A DNA stretch of 64,000 bases from the NCBI RefSeq assembly GCF_000012365.1, contig NC_007650.1, positions 1,550,001 to 1,614,000 of the forward strand, read 5' to 3'. Below are positions 18,192-29,399 of this stretch, piece after piece (the stretch's first letter is position 1; the number at the start of each line of letters is the position of its first letter). The position numbers and the translations under genes are program-made. Origin of the DNA: Burkholderia thailandensis E264. Lineage in GTDB: Bacteria; Pseudomonadota; Gammaproteobacteria; Burkholderiales; Burkholderiaceae. Below the pieces are notes generated by a model. That model saw only the letters and a list, made by a program, of their open reading frames with translations, ran no database searches and was not told where the DNA came from.

Positions 18192-18896
18192 ATGGTCAAC
18201 GCGAACCGCAATTTCCGGGAGGCGCGCGCCGGGCAGCCGGCCAGCCAGGCCAGGCCGGCCGCCGCCCATGCGCACACGCCCGGCAGGCCGCCGCGTCAGC
18301 GGGCGCTGCGCGCGTTCCTGTCGGCGCGCGTCGGCGCCGCATGGGCGTTGGTGCGCGCGGAGCTCGCGCAGCGCTTCCCTGAGCTCACGGACCTCCCGGC
18401 AAGCCTCGTGGCAACGCACACGTCGTCGAAGCACGGGCACGTGCGCATCCACGCCGCGCATGGCGTCGTCGCGCTCGACGATGCGGACTGCGCGTTCTAC
18501 GTCCATCCCGAGCTCGGCACGCTGATGCGCAACGCCGCGCTCGCGTCGCGCATCCAGCAAGAAAAGGCGCGCGACGCGCGGCGCGCGGAGGAACGGCGCG
18601 CACGGATGCGGCCCGTGTCCGCGCATGCGCAGGCCCACAAGATCGGGCCGACGTGGTATCTGGTCGAGCTCGACGCACTGCCGTTCTCTCGCCGTGAAGC
18701 CGCCGATACCGGCACGCGCGCGGCGCGCGAGCACGCCGCCGTGTTCGATGTGGTGCTCGGGCGCGTCGTCGATGCGTCGGAGCGTTTCGACCTCGAGCAC
18801 CTTTACGGCCGCCGCGGCGTGTACGGCGCGCGCAAGCGCGCGCTGTCGTATCGCGAGTTGCGCGACCTCGGCCTGCTCGCGCCCGCCAGGCCGTGA
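18192..18896 (+). CDS. conserved hypothetical protein downstream of rtcB
   Basis: A 234-residue basic protein, rich in Ala and Arg, with a long charged helix around residues 110-145 (SRIQQEKARDARRAEERRARM) that could form a coiled coil. The C-terminal third (YLVELDALPFSRREA and LEHLYGRRGVYGARKRALSYREL) looks like a compact domain, but I do not recognise the family. The start at 18192 is uncertain, since the frame is open upstream. It is the last gene before the FNR-type box at 18953. Confidence 0.6.
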   Translation: MVNANRNFREARAGQPASQARPAAAHAHTPGRPPRQRALRAFLSARVGAAWALVRAELAQRFPELTDLPASLVATHTSSKHGHVRIHAAHGVVALDDADCAFYVHPELGTLMRNAALASRIQQEKARDARRAEERRARMRPVSAHAQAHKIGPTWYLVELDALPFSRREAADTGTRAAREHAAVFDVVLGRVVDASERFDLEHLYGRRGVYGARKRALSYRELRDLGLLAPARP

Positions 18897-18952
18897 TCGG
18901 CGGCAAGCGCCTTGTCGCGCGGCGGCCCGCGTCGCGCGCATGCGTGAGGACC

Positions 18953-18966
18953 TTGATCGTGATCAA
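18953..18966 (+). promoter_or_regulatory. perfect FNR/Anr box
   Basis: TTGAT-CGTG-ATCAA matches the FNR/Anr consensus at all ten specified bases. The centre is about 68 bases upstream of the ATG at 19028, consistent with a class II promoter and a leader of about 27 bases. It should make the GYD-domain gene respond to low oxygen. Confidence 0.75.
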
Positions 18967-19027
18967 CGGGCGCGCGGTCCGATGCGCAATGCTTGAAGGA
19001 CGCCGATCCACGCACAAGGAGGCGACC

Positions 19028-19327
19028 ATGCCGGACTTCATTTTGTTGACGCGCTTGTCCCCGGAAGGACTTCGATCGCCGTCGAGTCTGGAAACGCTCG
19101 AGAAACGCACGGTCAAGGAAATCGAACAAGCGTGCCCGGGCGTCGAATGGCGGCACTGTTACGCGATTCTCGGGCCGTACGATTATCTCGACATATTTTC
19201 CGCGCCCGACATCGAGACCGCGTTCAAGGTGTCGGCGATCCTGCGCACGCTCGGGCGCTCGCACGCCGAAGTGTGGGCCGCAACCGAGTGGCGCGCGTTC
19301 AAGGCAATCATCGATTCGATCGGCTGA
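19028..19327 (+). CDS. GYD-domain protein
   Basis: A 99-residue protein of the GYD family, a ferredoxin-like small domain named after the motif, seen here as ILGPYDYLDIFSAPDIETAFKVSAILR. The N-terminus FILLTRLSPEGL and the C-terminal HAEVWAATEWRAFKAII also fit. The role is unknown; members are found near redox and stress genes. A strong AAGGAGG lies just before the ATG. A perfect FNR box upstream indicates oxygen control. Confidence 0.8.
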   Translation: MPDFILLTRLSPEGLRSPSSLETLEKRTVKEIEQACPGVEWRHCYAILGPYDYLDIFSAPDIETAFKVSAILRTLGRSHAEVWAATEWRAFKAIIDSIG

Positions 19328-19435
19328 AGCGAACCGTGCGACGCATGCGCGCTACGCGGCACGCGCCGCCGGGCAACCCGCAACGGGCTGTTTGTCTGAA
19401 GGAGCGCGCGCGCGGCCGGCGCGCGCGTCGATGCG

Positions 19436-20569
19436 ATGAACGAAACCGATGATGCGCCGCGCGACGCCCGCGTGCGCCTGTTCCTCTGCGGCGACGTGAT
19501 GACGGGCCGCGGAATCGACCAGATCCTGCCGCATCCGGGCGATCCCCGGCTGTACGAGCGCTATTGCCGTTCCGCGCGCGACTACGTGCGTCTCGCCGAG
19601 CGCGCGAACGGCGCGCTGCCCGCGCGCGTCGACTGCGCGTATCCGTGGGGCGACGCGCTCGCGGAACTCGACCGCGTGCAGCCGCACGTGCGGATCGTCA
19701 ATCTGGAGACCGCGATCACGACGAGCGGCGACCGCTGGCCGGACAAGCCAGTCCTGTACCGGATGCACCCGCGCAACGTCGGTTGCGTGTCGAGCGCGCG
19801 GATCGACTGCTGCGTGCTCGCGAACAACCATTCGCTCGACTGGGGGCGCGCGGGTCTCGCCGAGACGCTCGCCACGCTGCACCGGGCCGGCATCCGGACC
19901 GCCGGCGCGGGCGACGACGACGCGCGCGCGGCCGAGCCCGCCACGCTGCAGCTCGCGCACGGGCGCCGCGTTCGCGTCTACGCGTATGCGAGCGAAACGA
20001 GCGGCGTGCCGCCGTCGTGGGCGGCGACGGCGCGACGCAGCGGCATCAACTATCTGGAGAATCTGTCGCCGGAGCAGGCGACACGGACCGGCGAGCGGAT
20101 CGCCGCGCAGCGACGCGAAGGCGATCTCGTCGTCGTTTCGCTCCATTGGGGCGGCAACTGGGGGTTCGAGATCGGCGACGACGAACACGCGTTCGCGCAC
20201 CGGCTGATCGACGCCGGCGCGGCCGACGTCATCTACGGCCATTCATCACACCATGTCAAAGGCATCGAGATCTACCGCGAGCGGCTGATCCTGTACGGCT
20301 GCGGCGATTGCCTGAACGACTACGAAGGCATTCACGGCCATCATCCGTTCCGGCCGGATCTCGCGCTGATGTACTTTCCGGTGCTCGACGCGGACAGCGG
20401 CGCGCTCGTCGAGCTTTCGGCGGTGCCGATGCAGATCCGGAATCTGCGGCTGCAACGCGCGCCCGCCGACGGCAAGGCCTGGCTGCACGCGGTGCTCGAA
20501 CGCGAAAGCCGGCGCTTCGGCACGCACGTGTCGGCATGCGAGGCCGACGGGCTGCGTCTGCACTGGTGA
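19436..20569 (+). CDS. CapA-family metallophosphoesterase-like protein
   Basis: A 377-residue protein of the CapA/PGA_cap family, related to calcineurin-like phosphoesterases and to poly-gamma-glutamate capsule protein CapA. The metal-ligand motifs are visible in order: LCGDVMTGRGID, VNLETAIT, LANNHSLDWG, VVSLHWGGNW and IYGHSSHHVKG. There is no N-terminal signal or anchor, so a cytoplasmic phosphoesterase role is more likely than capsule export. It follows the GYD gene by 108 bases in the same direction; co-transcription is possible. The substrate is unknown. Confidence 0.85.
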   Translation: MNETDDAPRDARVRLFLCGDVMTGRGIDQILPHPGDPRLYERYCRSARDYVRLAERANGALPARVDCAYPWGDALAELDRVQPHVRIVNLETAITTSGDRWPDKPVLYRMHPRNVGCVSSARIDCCVLANNHSLDWGRAGLAETLATLHRAGIRTAGAGDDDARAAEPATLQLAHGRRVRVYAYASETSGVPPSWAATARRSGINYLENLSPEQATRTGERIAAQRREGDLVVVSLHWGGNWGFEIGDDEHAFAHRLIDAGAADVIYGHSSHHVKGIEIYRERLILYGCGDCLNDYEGIHGHHPFRPDLALMYFPVLDADSGALVELSAVPMQIRNLRLQRAPADGKAWLHAVLERESRRFGTHVSACEADGLRLHW

Positions 20570-20684
20570 CGCGGCTCGCCCGCCGGGCGATCATCGACGG
20601 CGCGGCCCGCGAGCCGCGGCCGGGCCGGCGCGTCGCGCATGCCGCGCGCGTCTCGCCGGCCGCAAGCCCGCCGCGCCGTTGCGC

Positions 20685-23480
<2,796 letters not shown>

Positions 23481-23483
23481 CGG

Positions 23484-25331
23484 TTACGCATTCGCGCCGC
23501 CGCGCACGTCGAACTCCACCTTCCAGCGTTCGTTCGTGCCGCCTTGCACGGCTTCGAGCTCGAGCGTGCCGGCTTCCGTCACACGCGCATGCAGCTTCAC
23601 CGGCACGATCTCGCCCGACGTGCGGCCTTCGGTCGGCAGCGTCGCCTCGATCGCGTCGAGTTCCTGCAGCTCGTCGGGCGACCAGAAGTCGAGCAGCGTG
23701 CCGACCTGGTCCTGGCGGCGCACCGACGAACCGAAGAAGCGGAAGTGGACGGGCTCGCCGACCACGAGGCCGAATTCCTGCGGGGGCAGCGCGGCGTCGG
23801 TGCCTTCCTCCATCCCGAACGGCGCGACGCACAACGCCTGGATCGGCGGCTCGAGGCCGGGAACGGCCGGCATCGCCGATTCCACCGCGATGTAGTACGC
23901 GCGCGCCGTGCCGCCGCGAATGCGCACGCCGCGGCCGCGCTTCACGTAGCCGTAGTAGGCCGCGCCGCGCGCCACCGCGAGATCGAGGTCGGCGCCGCCG
24001 AGCAGGCGCGCGGGCGCCGCGCCTTCGGCCGCGAGCCAGCCGTTGAGCGTGTCGAGAAGGCGCTCGACGAGCAGCGGCGACTTGAACACGCCGCCGTTGA
24101 ACAGCACCGCGGTCGGATGCAGGAAGCTCGCCGATGCGTCGTGCGCATGCTGCAGCCCGCCGAGCTCCGCGAGCGCCGCGACCTGCCGGCCGAGAAACGC
24201 CGCGAGATGGCGCGTGACGCCGGCGTCCTGCGCGTACGGCAGGCCGAGCTGCGTGAGGCCCGCGCGCGTGCGGCTCACGGGCCGCGCCGACGCGTCGACC
24301 TGCGGGAAGAACCCTTCGAGGATCGTCTGCGTCAGCTCGGCGCGCGTGAGCTCGGTGCGAATCGAGCCGCCGATCAGCTTCGAACCGCGGCTCGGCACGA
24401 CGAGCGGCACGGCCTGCGCCGACGGATCGCCGAGCAGCGTCTCCTTCGCGCCGCGGCACGCGTAGGTGAGCGCGCGCAGTTGCCACGGATCGGCCTGCGT
24501 GCCCTGCGCGGCGAGCTTGCGCGCGACGACGTGCGCGAGCGCGAGATCCATGTTGTCGCCGCCGAGCAGGATGTGCTCGCCGACCGCGACGCGATGCAGC
24601 TCGAGGTTGCCGTCGCGCTCGACGACCGCGATCAGCGACAGGTCCGTCGTGCCGCCGCCGACGTCGACGACGAGGATGATGTCGCCGACCTTGACTTCCT
24701 TGCGCCACGCGCCGCCGCTTTTCTCGATCCAGCTGTAGAGCGCCGCCTGCGGCTCCTCGAGCAGCGTCATGCGCGCGTAGCCGGCCGCCTGCGCGGCCTC
24801 GGCCGTCAGCTCGCGCGCGGCCGGATCGAACGACGCGGGAATCGTCACGGTGACGTCCTGCTGATCGAACGGCGCATCCGGATGCGCGTGATTCCACGCG
24901 TCGCGCAAGTGGGTCAGATAGCGCACCGAGCTTTCGAGCGGCGACACGCGCGCGACTTCGGGCGGCGCGTCGCTCGGCAGGATGCCGGCGCGGCGATCGA
25001 CGCCCGGATGGCACAGCCAGCTCTTCGCGCTCGACACGAGGCGGATCGGCGTGCCCGCGCCGCGGCTGCGCGCGAGCTCGCCGACTGCGAAGTCGCGCTC
25101 GGCCGCCCACGGCAGCGCGAGCTCGCCCGGCGCGAGCTCGCTCGGATGCGGCAGATACAGGAAGGACGGCAGCAGATTCGGCGATTCGATCGCGCCCGGC
25201 GCGGTCAACTGCGCGATGGGCAGCACGTCGAGACGGGTCCGCTCGCCGTCGCTCGCGGCGAGATCCACGTACGACAGCGCGCAGTGCGTGGTGCCGAGAT
25301 CGATGCCGATCGAATAACGCGGCTCGCTCAT
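23484..25331 (-). CDS. Hsp70-family protein
   Basis: A 615-residue Hsp70-family protein, close to the length of DnaK but divergent. The ATPase motifs GIDLGTTHCALSYVDL (residues 8-23), LVVDVGGGTTDLSLIAV and FNGGVFKSPLL are intact. A beta-rich C-terminal part (LHARVTEAGTLELEAVQ) may be a short substrate domain. Its start overlaps the DUF2760 stop by 4 bases, and its stop lies 3 bases before the next Hsp70 gene, giving a three-gene operon. No DnaJ or GrpE homologue is adjacent. Confidence 0.88.
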   Translation of the reverse strand: MSEPRYSIGIDLGTTHCALSYVDLAASDGERTRLDVLPIAQLTAPGAIESPNLLPSFLYLPHPSELAPGELALPWAAERDFAVGELARSRGAGTPIRLVSSAKSWLCHPGVDRRAGILPSDAPPEVARVSPLESSVRYLTHLRDAWNHAHPDAPFDQQDVTVTIPASFDPAARELTAEAAQAAGYARMTLLEEPQAALYSWIEKSGGAWRKEVKVGDIILVVDVGGGTTDLSLIAVVERDGNLELHRVAVGEHILLGGDNMDLALAHVVARKLAAQGTQADPWQLRALTYACRGAKETLLGDPSAQAVPLVVPSRGSKLIGGSIRTELTRAELTQTILEGFFPQVDASARPVSRTRAGLTQLGLPYAQDAGVTRHLAAFLGRQVAALAELGGLQHAHDASASFLHPTAVLFNGGVFKSPLLVERLLDTLNGWLAAEGAAPARLLGGADLDLAVARGAAYYGYVKRGRGVRIRGGTARAYYIAVESAMPAVPGLEPPIQALCVAPFGMEEGTDAALPPQEFGLVVGEPVHFRFFGSSVRRQDQVGTLLDFWSPDELQELDAIEATLPTEGRTSGEIVPVKLHARVTEAGTLELEAVQGGTNERWKVEFDVRGGANA

Positions 25332-25903
25332 AGCTCCACCTCGGCCGGAGCGATGATCGACGCGTCGTGTCCCGGGTTCAGCTTCGGCAGCCGGACGGCG
25401 TCGACACGCCAGCCGCGATGGCCGATGCTGCCGTGGAACGGCGGCTTGCCGACGACGTTGCCCGTCAGGCGGATCGCAGCCGCATCGAAGCCTTCGCCGA
25501 TCGTCACGCGCGCGCCTTCTGCCTCGTCGCGCACCGGGCGGATCGTGAAATGCTCGCGCAGCGTCGCGCGGCAGCCGTCGTGCACGATGCGCGCGGCCGC
25601 GCCGATGTCCGCATCGGAGTAGCCGGCGATGTCCTCTTCGACGAAATCGATGAGGCGTGCGTCGCGCTGAAGAAGACCGAGCAGTTGAAGCGCCGCGTCA
25701 GGCGTCGCTTCCTTGATGACCTCGGGCGCGCTCGCCGCCGCGGGCTGGCGCGGCGCGACGGGCGCCGCGTCCGGTGCGGCGGGGGGTTCCGCGTCGCGCA
25801 AGCGGCGGGCGCGGTTCGCGAGCTCGCGGTCGCCGAGCACGGAGAAGAACAGGCCGAAGGCGAGCGACAGCCTGCCGGCGAATGAAATGTTCGATTCGGT
25901 CAT
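25328..25903 (-). CDS. DUF2760 protein
   Basis: A 191-residue protein of the DUF2760 family. The first 40 residues contain a short hydrophobic segment (LSLAFGLFFSVLG) and a charged stretch, then an Ala/Pro linker. The conserved domain includes ALQLLGLLQRDARLIDFVEEDI and GNVVGKPPFHGSIGHRGWRV. The family is found with Hsp70-like genes and its function is not known. The start at 25903 is chosen because the domain and a plausible ribosome site begin there; the frame is open for another 76 codons. The ATGA overlap with the following Hsp70 gene shows coupling. Confidence 0.8.
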   Translation of the reverse strand: MTESNISFAGRLSLAFGLFFSVLGDRELANRARRLRDAEPPAAPDAAPVAPRQPAAASAPEVIKEATPDAALQLLGLLQRDARLIDFVEEDIAGYSDADIGAAARIVHDGCRATLREHFTIRPVRDEAEGARVTIGEGFDAAAIRLTGNVVGKPPFHGSIGHRGWRVDAVRLPKLNPGHDASIIAPAEVEL

Positions 25904-26217
25904 GGGAATAAGGCTCCATTGGCCCCGCCTTTCAGGCGGGCTTTCCTGCCGGACGCGAGACGAACGACGAGCGGCGCGTCGGACGTCCTGCTCCGGCATC
26001 TCGTATCTGAGCCCGACGGGCGCAAAACCCGTATTTTGCCTTGATCTGGTGTCGAGCCGGCCACGGCGTGCGGGCGGGCGGTCATTTTTCGCGGATATCA
26101 GTCTCAAAGCGAGCGGCGACGGGACATCCACCGGGGGCAGGGACGATCGCGACGACCGTCACCGTGCGCGACGACGCAAACGCCAGGCCTCCCGAGCCGC
26201 GGAGCGGCGCTAGCCGC
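25904..26217. other. intergenic region upstream of the Hsp70 operon
   Basis: 314 bases without a gene. It contains a short hairpin (CCCGCC 25924-25929 with GGCGGG 25935-25940, loop TTTCA) in the leader of the DUF2760 operon. The promoter of that operon should lie to its right, but no clear sigma70 or sigma32 hexamers were identified. Confidence 0.4.
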
Positions 26218-26982
26218 TCAGGCGCGCCACTCAGCCGCGAGGCTGCCGAGCTCGCCGAATCGCACCGTCAATGCCAGATCGAGCGGCACATCGATCGCGC
26301 CCGCATACGAGCCGGTGGTGACGATCTGCCCGGCCCGGACCGGCTCGCCCCGCGCTGCGAGGAAATTCACGAGCCAGATCAATGGCTTGAGCGGATGCCC
26401 GTCCGGATGCCTGCCGTCGCACGTCCGGTTCACGCCGCCGCGAAATTCGAGCGCGATCGTGTCGAGCGACGCGCTCAAGCCGTCGCTCACGACCGGGCCG
26501 ACACACAGCCCCTGGTTGAATTGACCGTCCGCGAGCAATTCGGGCACGGTGGCGCGCGACGGTTCCGCATAGCGACAGCCGAGCACCTCGAGCGCGAGAC
26601 GGACTTCGCGGATCGCGGCGCGCACGTCGTTTTCGTCGTATGGCCGCTCGCGCGGCGGCAGATCGCGATCCAGGACGAAGGCGATTTCCGGCTCGATCCG
26701 GACGGTCCGCGCATCCGCGACGACCGGGAACGGGCCGCCCGCGGCCCGGATCGTCGACGCGAGGATCGGCGCGACAACGACCCGGCCCGGCGGCGGGAGC
26801 GCGCATTTCCATCCGCCGACCGGCTCGCCGAGCCGCTCGGCCACGCGCCGCTGGATCGCGAGCGCGGTCTCGATGTCGTCGGGCCGGCACGCGCCGGGCA
26901 GAAGCGGGCCGGCGACGCCGGCGCGGCGGGCCGCAACCAGGTGGCGCGCGGCGGCGTCGACGCGCTCGGGGTTATTCGTCAT
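26218..26982 (-). CDS. 2-keto-4-pentenoate hydratase/fumarylacetoacetase-family protein
   Basis: A 254-residue protein of the MhpD/FAH family. Typical segments are QRRVAERLGEPVGGWK, the metal-site region VRIEPEIAFVLDRDLP, DGQFNQGLCVGPVV and LKPLIWLVNFLAARGEPVRAGQIVTTGSYAG. Such enzymes hydrate 2-hydroxypenta-2,4-dienoate in meta-cleavage pathways, or act as related decarboxylases. No other catabolic gene is nearby, so the actual substrate is open. It is a single minus-strand gene between the DUF2760 operon and the ProQ gene. Confidence 0.85.
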   Translation of the reverse strand: MTNNPERVDAAARHLVAARRAGVAGPLLPGACRPDDIETALAIQRRVAERLGEPVGGWKCALPPPGRVVVAPILASTIRAAGGPFPVVADARTVRIEPEIAFVLDRDLPPRERPYDENDVRAAIREVRLALEVLGCRYAEPSRATVPELLADGQFNQGLCVGPVVSDGLSASLDTIALEFRGGVNRTCDGRHPDGHPLKPLIWLVNFLAARGEPVRAGQIVTTGSYAGAIDVPLDLALTVRFGELGSLAAEWRA

Positions 26983-27568
26983 GTTTCATGTTGTTTGGAA
27001 AATGTAAGTATCGCCGCGAGCGGCGCGCCGAAAAGGAAGCAACGGGAGCGATGATAGCCATTTCATCGCGATTGCATCGTGCCTCGGCCACGAGGTTCGC
27101 AGCAGACGATGCGCCGAGTTGCGTCGGGCAACGTTGCGGCCGATCGCGCCGCGAATTCCGCGTGCGGCGCCAACTCGACCCGCCCAACCCAAGGAACCCG
27201 CTGATGGCCGCGCGGTCGTCGGGCAGCACGGCTTCCGGTAGAAAGGCGACACGACGCGCTGTGAGCCGGCTTTCACGACGGCGGCGGCCGGCAGACATCA
27301 GGCGACGGCAGCCGGCGGCCCGCTTGCTTGCCGATTCGTCTTCCTGCGAGGGAGGGGCGATCATTCCGACGACATTCCGGAGACGATGCGCGGCGCGTGA
27401 GCCCGCATCTGCGACGCGATATCCGTCGACGCGGCTGCGCTTGCGCCGCCGGACGCGCGCGGCGGCGGCCATCGCCGACGTCGGCGAGAACGCCCGGCGA
27501 CGGAATCGCTAAAACGCACGGCGATCGGCTGCTACAATCTCGGCTTATTTTTCAGTGAGCTGGAAGTT
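26983..27568. other. intergenic region with the promoter of the ProQ gene
   Basis: About 590 bases without a credible gene. The right end contains a TACAAT -10 hexamer at 27533-27538, with no good -35 upstream, giving a leader of about 25 bases for the gene at 27569. The rest shows no RNA gene or repeat that I can recognise. Confidence 0.45.
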
Positions 27569-28084
27569 ATGGGCTTTGAGCAACTTGCGTCATTGCGCGA
27601 TCAACTGGCGAGAGACGCCGCGCAAAAGCGGGCGGTGACGAAACCGCAGAAGCGGGACGCCAAGCCGGCGACTGCGCCGAGCTCGACGGACCCGGTGGTG
27701 TTGACGATCGCGAAACTCCAGAAGCGGTTTCCGCAGGCGTTCCCGCGCAATCCCGCGCCAAAGGTGCCGCTCAAGGTCGGCATTCTCGAGGACCTGGTCG
27801 GCCGGGCGAGCGAGCTTCGACTGACCGAAGCCGAATTGCGCGACGCGATGCGGACCTGGTGCCAGGGGAACCGGTACTGGACGTGCCTCGTCGAAGATGC
27901 CGTGCGAGTCGATCTGGCGGGCGGCGAAGCAGGGCGGGTATCGGCCGCCGACGCGAAACGCGCGCGAATGCTGAAAGGGCGCCGCCCGGCGAAGCCGCGC
28001 GCGCAGTCGGCCAAGCCCGAACAGACTCGGCAACAGCAACCGACATCCGCATGCCCGCCGCAGGGCGAGCAGCACACCGATTGA
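27569..28084 (+). CDS. ProQ/FinO-family RNA chaperone
   Basis: A 171-residue protein with a central ProQ/FinO domain (about residues 40-115): VLTIAKLQKRFPQAFPRNPAPKVPLKVGILEDL and LRDAMRTWCQGNRYWTCLVEDAVRVDLAG are the family hallmarks. The tail is basic and Gln-rich, as in many beta-proteobacterial ProQ proteins. It should bind structured small RNAs and mRNA 3' ends. A TACAAT -10 lies 30 bases upstream. The H-NS-type gene follows after 13 bases, making a two-gene nucleic-acid-binding operon at the prophage border. Confidence 0.9.
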   Translation: MGFEQLASLRDQLARDAAQKRAVTKPQKRDAKPATAPSSTDPVVLTIAKLQKRFPQAFPRNPAPKVPLKVGILEDLVGRASELRLTEAELRDAMRTWCQGNRYWTCLVEDAVRVDLAGGEAGRVSAADAKRARMLKGRRPAKPRAQSAKPEQTRQQQPTSACPPQGEQHTD

Positions 28085-28097
28085 AGACACAGATCAC

Positions 28098-28427
28098 GTG
28101 ACAACCAGCAAAATTCAGACACTGCAGAAGGAGCTCGGCCACCTCAACCTGCTCCTCGAGGAAGCGAAGAAGAAGGAAAAGGCCGAGGCGCTGGCCGCCA
28201 TTCGCGAACAGGTGAAGCAGTTCGACATCACGGAAGTCGAGTTGCTCAGGGCCGCGGGCTTTGTGAAAGACAAGCCGAAGAAACTGCCGGCGAAATACTA
28301 CGATCCGTCGACGGGCAAATCGTGGACGGGCCGCGGTGCATGCCCGAAATGGCTGATCGGCAAGAACCTCGACGATTATCTGATTCGGCCCGCGCCGGAG
28401 CCTTGGTGGCCGGGGGAAAATGCGTAG
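28098..28427 (+). CDS. H-NS-family nucleoid protein
   Basis: A 109-residue H-NS-family protein. The N-terminal half is a coiled-coil oligomerisation region (LQKELGHLNLLLEEAKKKEKAEAL), and the C-terminal DNA-binding domain carries the diagnostic YYDPSTGKSWTGRGACPKWL. It should silence AT-rich DNA, including possibly the nearby prophage. The start is a GTG at 28098. The prophage or its insertion scar begins within about 400 bases of its stop. Confidence 0.9.
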   Translation: MTTSKIQTLQKELGHLNLLLEEAKKKEKAEALAAIREQVKQFDITEVELLRAAGFVKDKPKKLPAKYYDPSTGKSWTGRGACPKWLIGKNLDDYLIRPAPEPWWPGENA

Positions 28428-28800
28428 ACGGGCTCGCGCGGCGCTGCAACACGAGACCCTTGCGGCCCGGGTTCCCACAGCCGGCCGGCCAGCCGTCGCC
28501 GAATCTGCCACGTCGTCAACCCAAGTCGCTCGACCGGCGCCACGGGGTGAGCTTGTCGTCCGCCGCGTCCGGAATGACCTTGAATCGGTCCGGTCCCGTG
28601 ATCCGTTCCGTTGCAGCCAACGAAGCCTCCGGAGCTGGATTGCCAGCGGCCGGTCAGTACGATGGGTCGAAAAGCGGGCATCTGAACTTAGCCAGAAGCG
28701 GACATTTGAACTTGGCAACCACAACCCGGAAGGTCGATAATTTACGTTATGTCAAATTTGATCGCTAGCTGAACCTGTCGGACCTGTCAGGTTGATTCAC
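28428..28800. other. host-prophage boundary region with insertion-sequence-like debris
   Basis: No gene is supported here. GC content drops from left to right, and coding on both strands fades, so the prophage left end probably lies inside. No tRNA gene was seen that could serve as att site. Two imperfect direct repeats at 28672-28717 and an inverted AACCTG-N10-CAGGTT (28772-28793) are the main structures. Without the right prophage end the att core cannot be named. Confidence 0.4.
28672..28717 (+). repeat. two imperfect 23-bp direct repeats, IS21-end-like
   Basis: Units at 28672-28694 and 28696-28717 share AAGCGG-CAT-TGAACTT-G-CA with a period of 24 bases. Multiple short repeats carrying GCGGACATTTGAACTT-like words are typical of IS21-family ends. 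No transposase gene is present, so this would be a relic. Confidence 0.4.
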
Positions 28801-28802
28801 GA

Positions 28803-28824
28803 ATTTGTAAACATATTTACAAAT
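28803..28824. promoter_or_regulatory. perfect AT-rich operator-like palindrome with promoter
   Basis: ATTTGTAAA (28803-28811) and TTTACAAAT (28816-28824) form a perfect 9-bp inverted repeat around CATA. TTGATT (28792-28797) and TATTTA (28814-28819) are possible -35 and -10 elements 16 bases apart, so a protein bound to the palindrome would block the promoter. The gene at 28853 encodes an HTH protein that could be the ligand (autorepression). Confidence 0.6.
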
Positions 28825-28852
28825 CGTTACAGAATCCCACGCAGTCCACACA

Positions 28853-29389
28853 ATGAACCCCGCCGCGCCCCGTCATGGCGAGCTGTCCGATTTTATCGCG
28901 CTCACTGACGGCCTCTCCATCCGCCAAATTGCCGAAGCGCTTCGTTGCTGTACGCGTAGCGTCCGCAACTACTTGGCCGGCCGCTCGCCGATCCCATGGC
29001 ATCGCGTCGAAGTATTACGTCTGCGCCAAGTCGAGATAGACGCAGCCCAAGCCACTCCGCAACTACTTATCGGCGAAATTCCCGTGGAGCCGACGATCGA
29101 GCCGGACGTATCCGCTCCCGACGTGACACCCACCGAAATTCTCGCGTGGGTCGGCGTTCACGCTCCACACTACCTGTCCAGCCAAAGAAGCTTTCGCCAG
29201 TACGTTCGTGGTTGGAATGTTGTCGACAAGATCCGACATTCAAAGGCCAAAGGCGTGTTCGCAGCCGTGCTGGCGAAATGGCGCGTGCTCGCGGTCGACC
29301 TGCCGCGCTCGTGGAAGTCATGGCGATCGGGCGGCGTCTTCGCGGACACCGATCCGCCAGCTTACCGCTGGCGCAGCAACTCGTCCTGA
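28853..29389 (+). CDS. phage HTH protein, DUF3653-like
   Basis: A 178-residue protein, AT-richer than the host genes. The first 60 residues look like a helix-turn-helix: LSIRQIAEALRCCTRSVRNYLAGRSPIP followed by WHRVEVLRLRQ, as in DUF3653-type phage proteins. The middle is acidic and Pro-rich, the end basic with several Trp. It is transcribed against the tail genes and sits at the phage end, where P2-like phages often carry moron genes. A perfect palindrome upstream suggests self-repression. The function is not established. Confidence 0.65.
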   Translation: MNPAAPRHGELSDFIALTDGLSIRQIAEALRCCTRSVRNYLAGRSPIPWHRVEVLRLRQVEIDAAQATPQLLIGEIPVEPTIEPDVSAPDVTPTEILAWVGVHAPHYLSSQRSFRQYVRGWNVVDKIRHSKAKGVFAAVLAKWRVLAVDLPRSWKSWRSGGVFADTDPPAYRWRSNSS

Positions 29390-29399
29390 CCGCCCTGCA

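Noticed and set aside
28428..28850. tRNA gene as phage attachment site
   Set aside because: No cloverleaf or T-arm signature was found on either strand.
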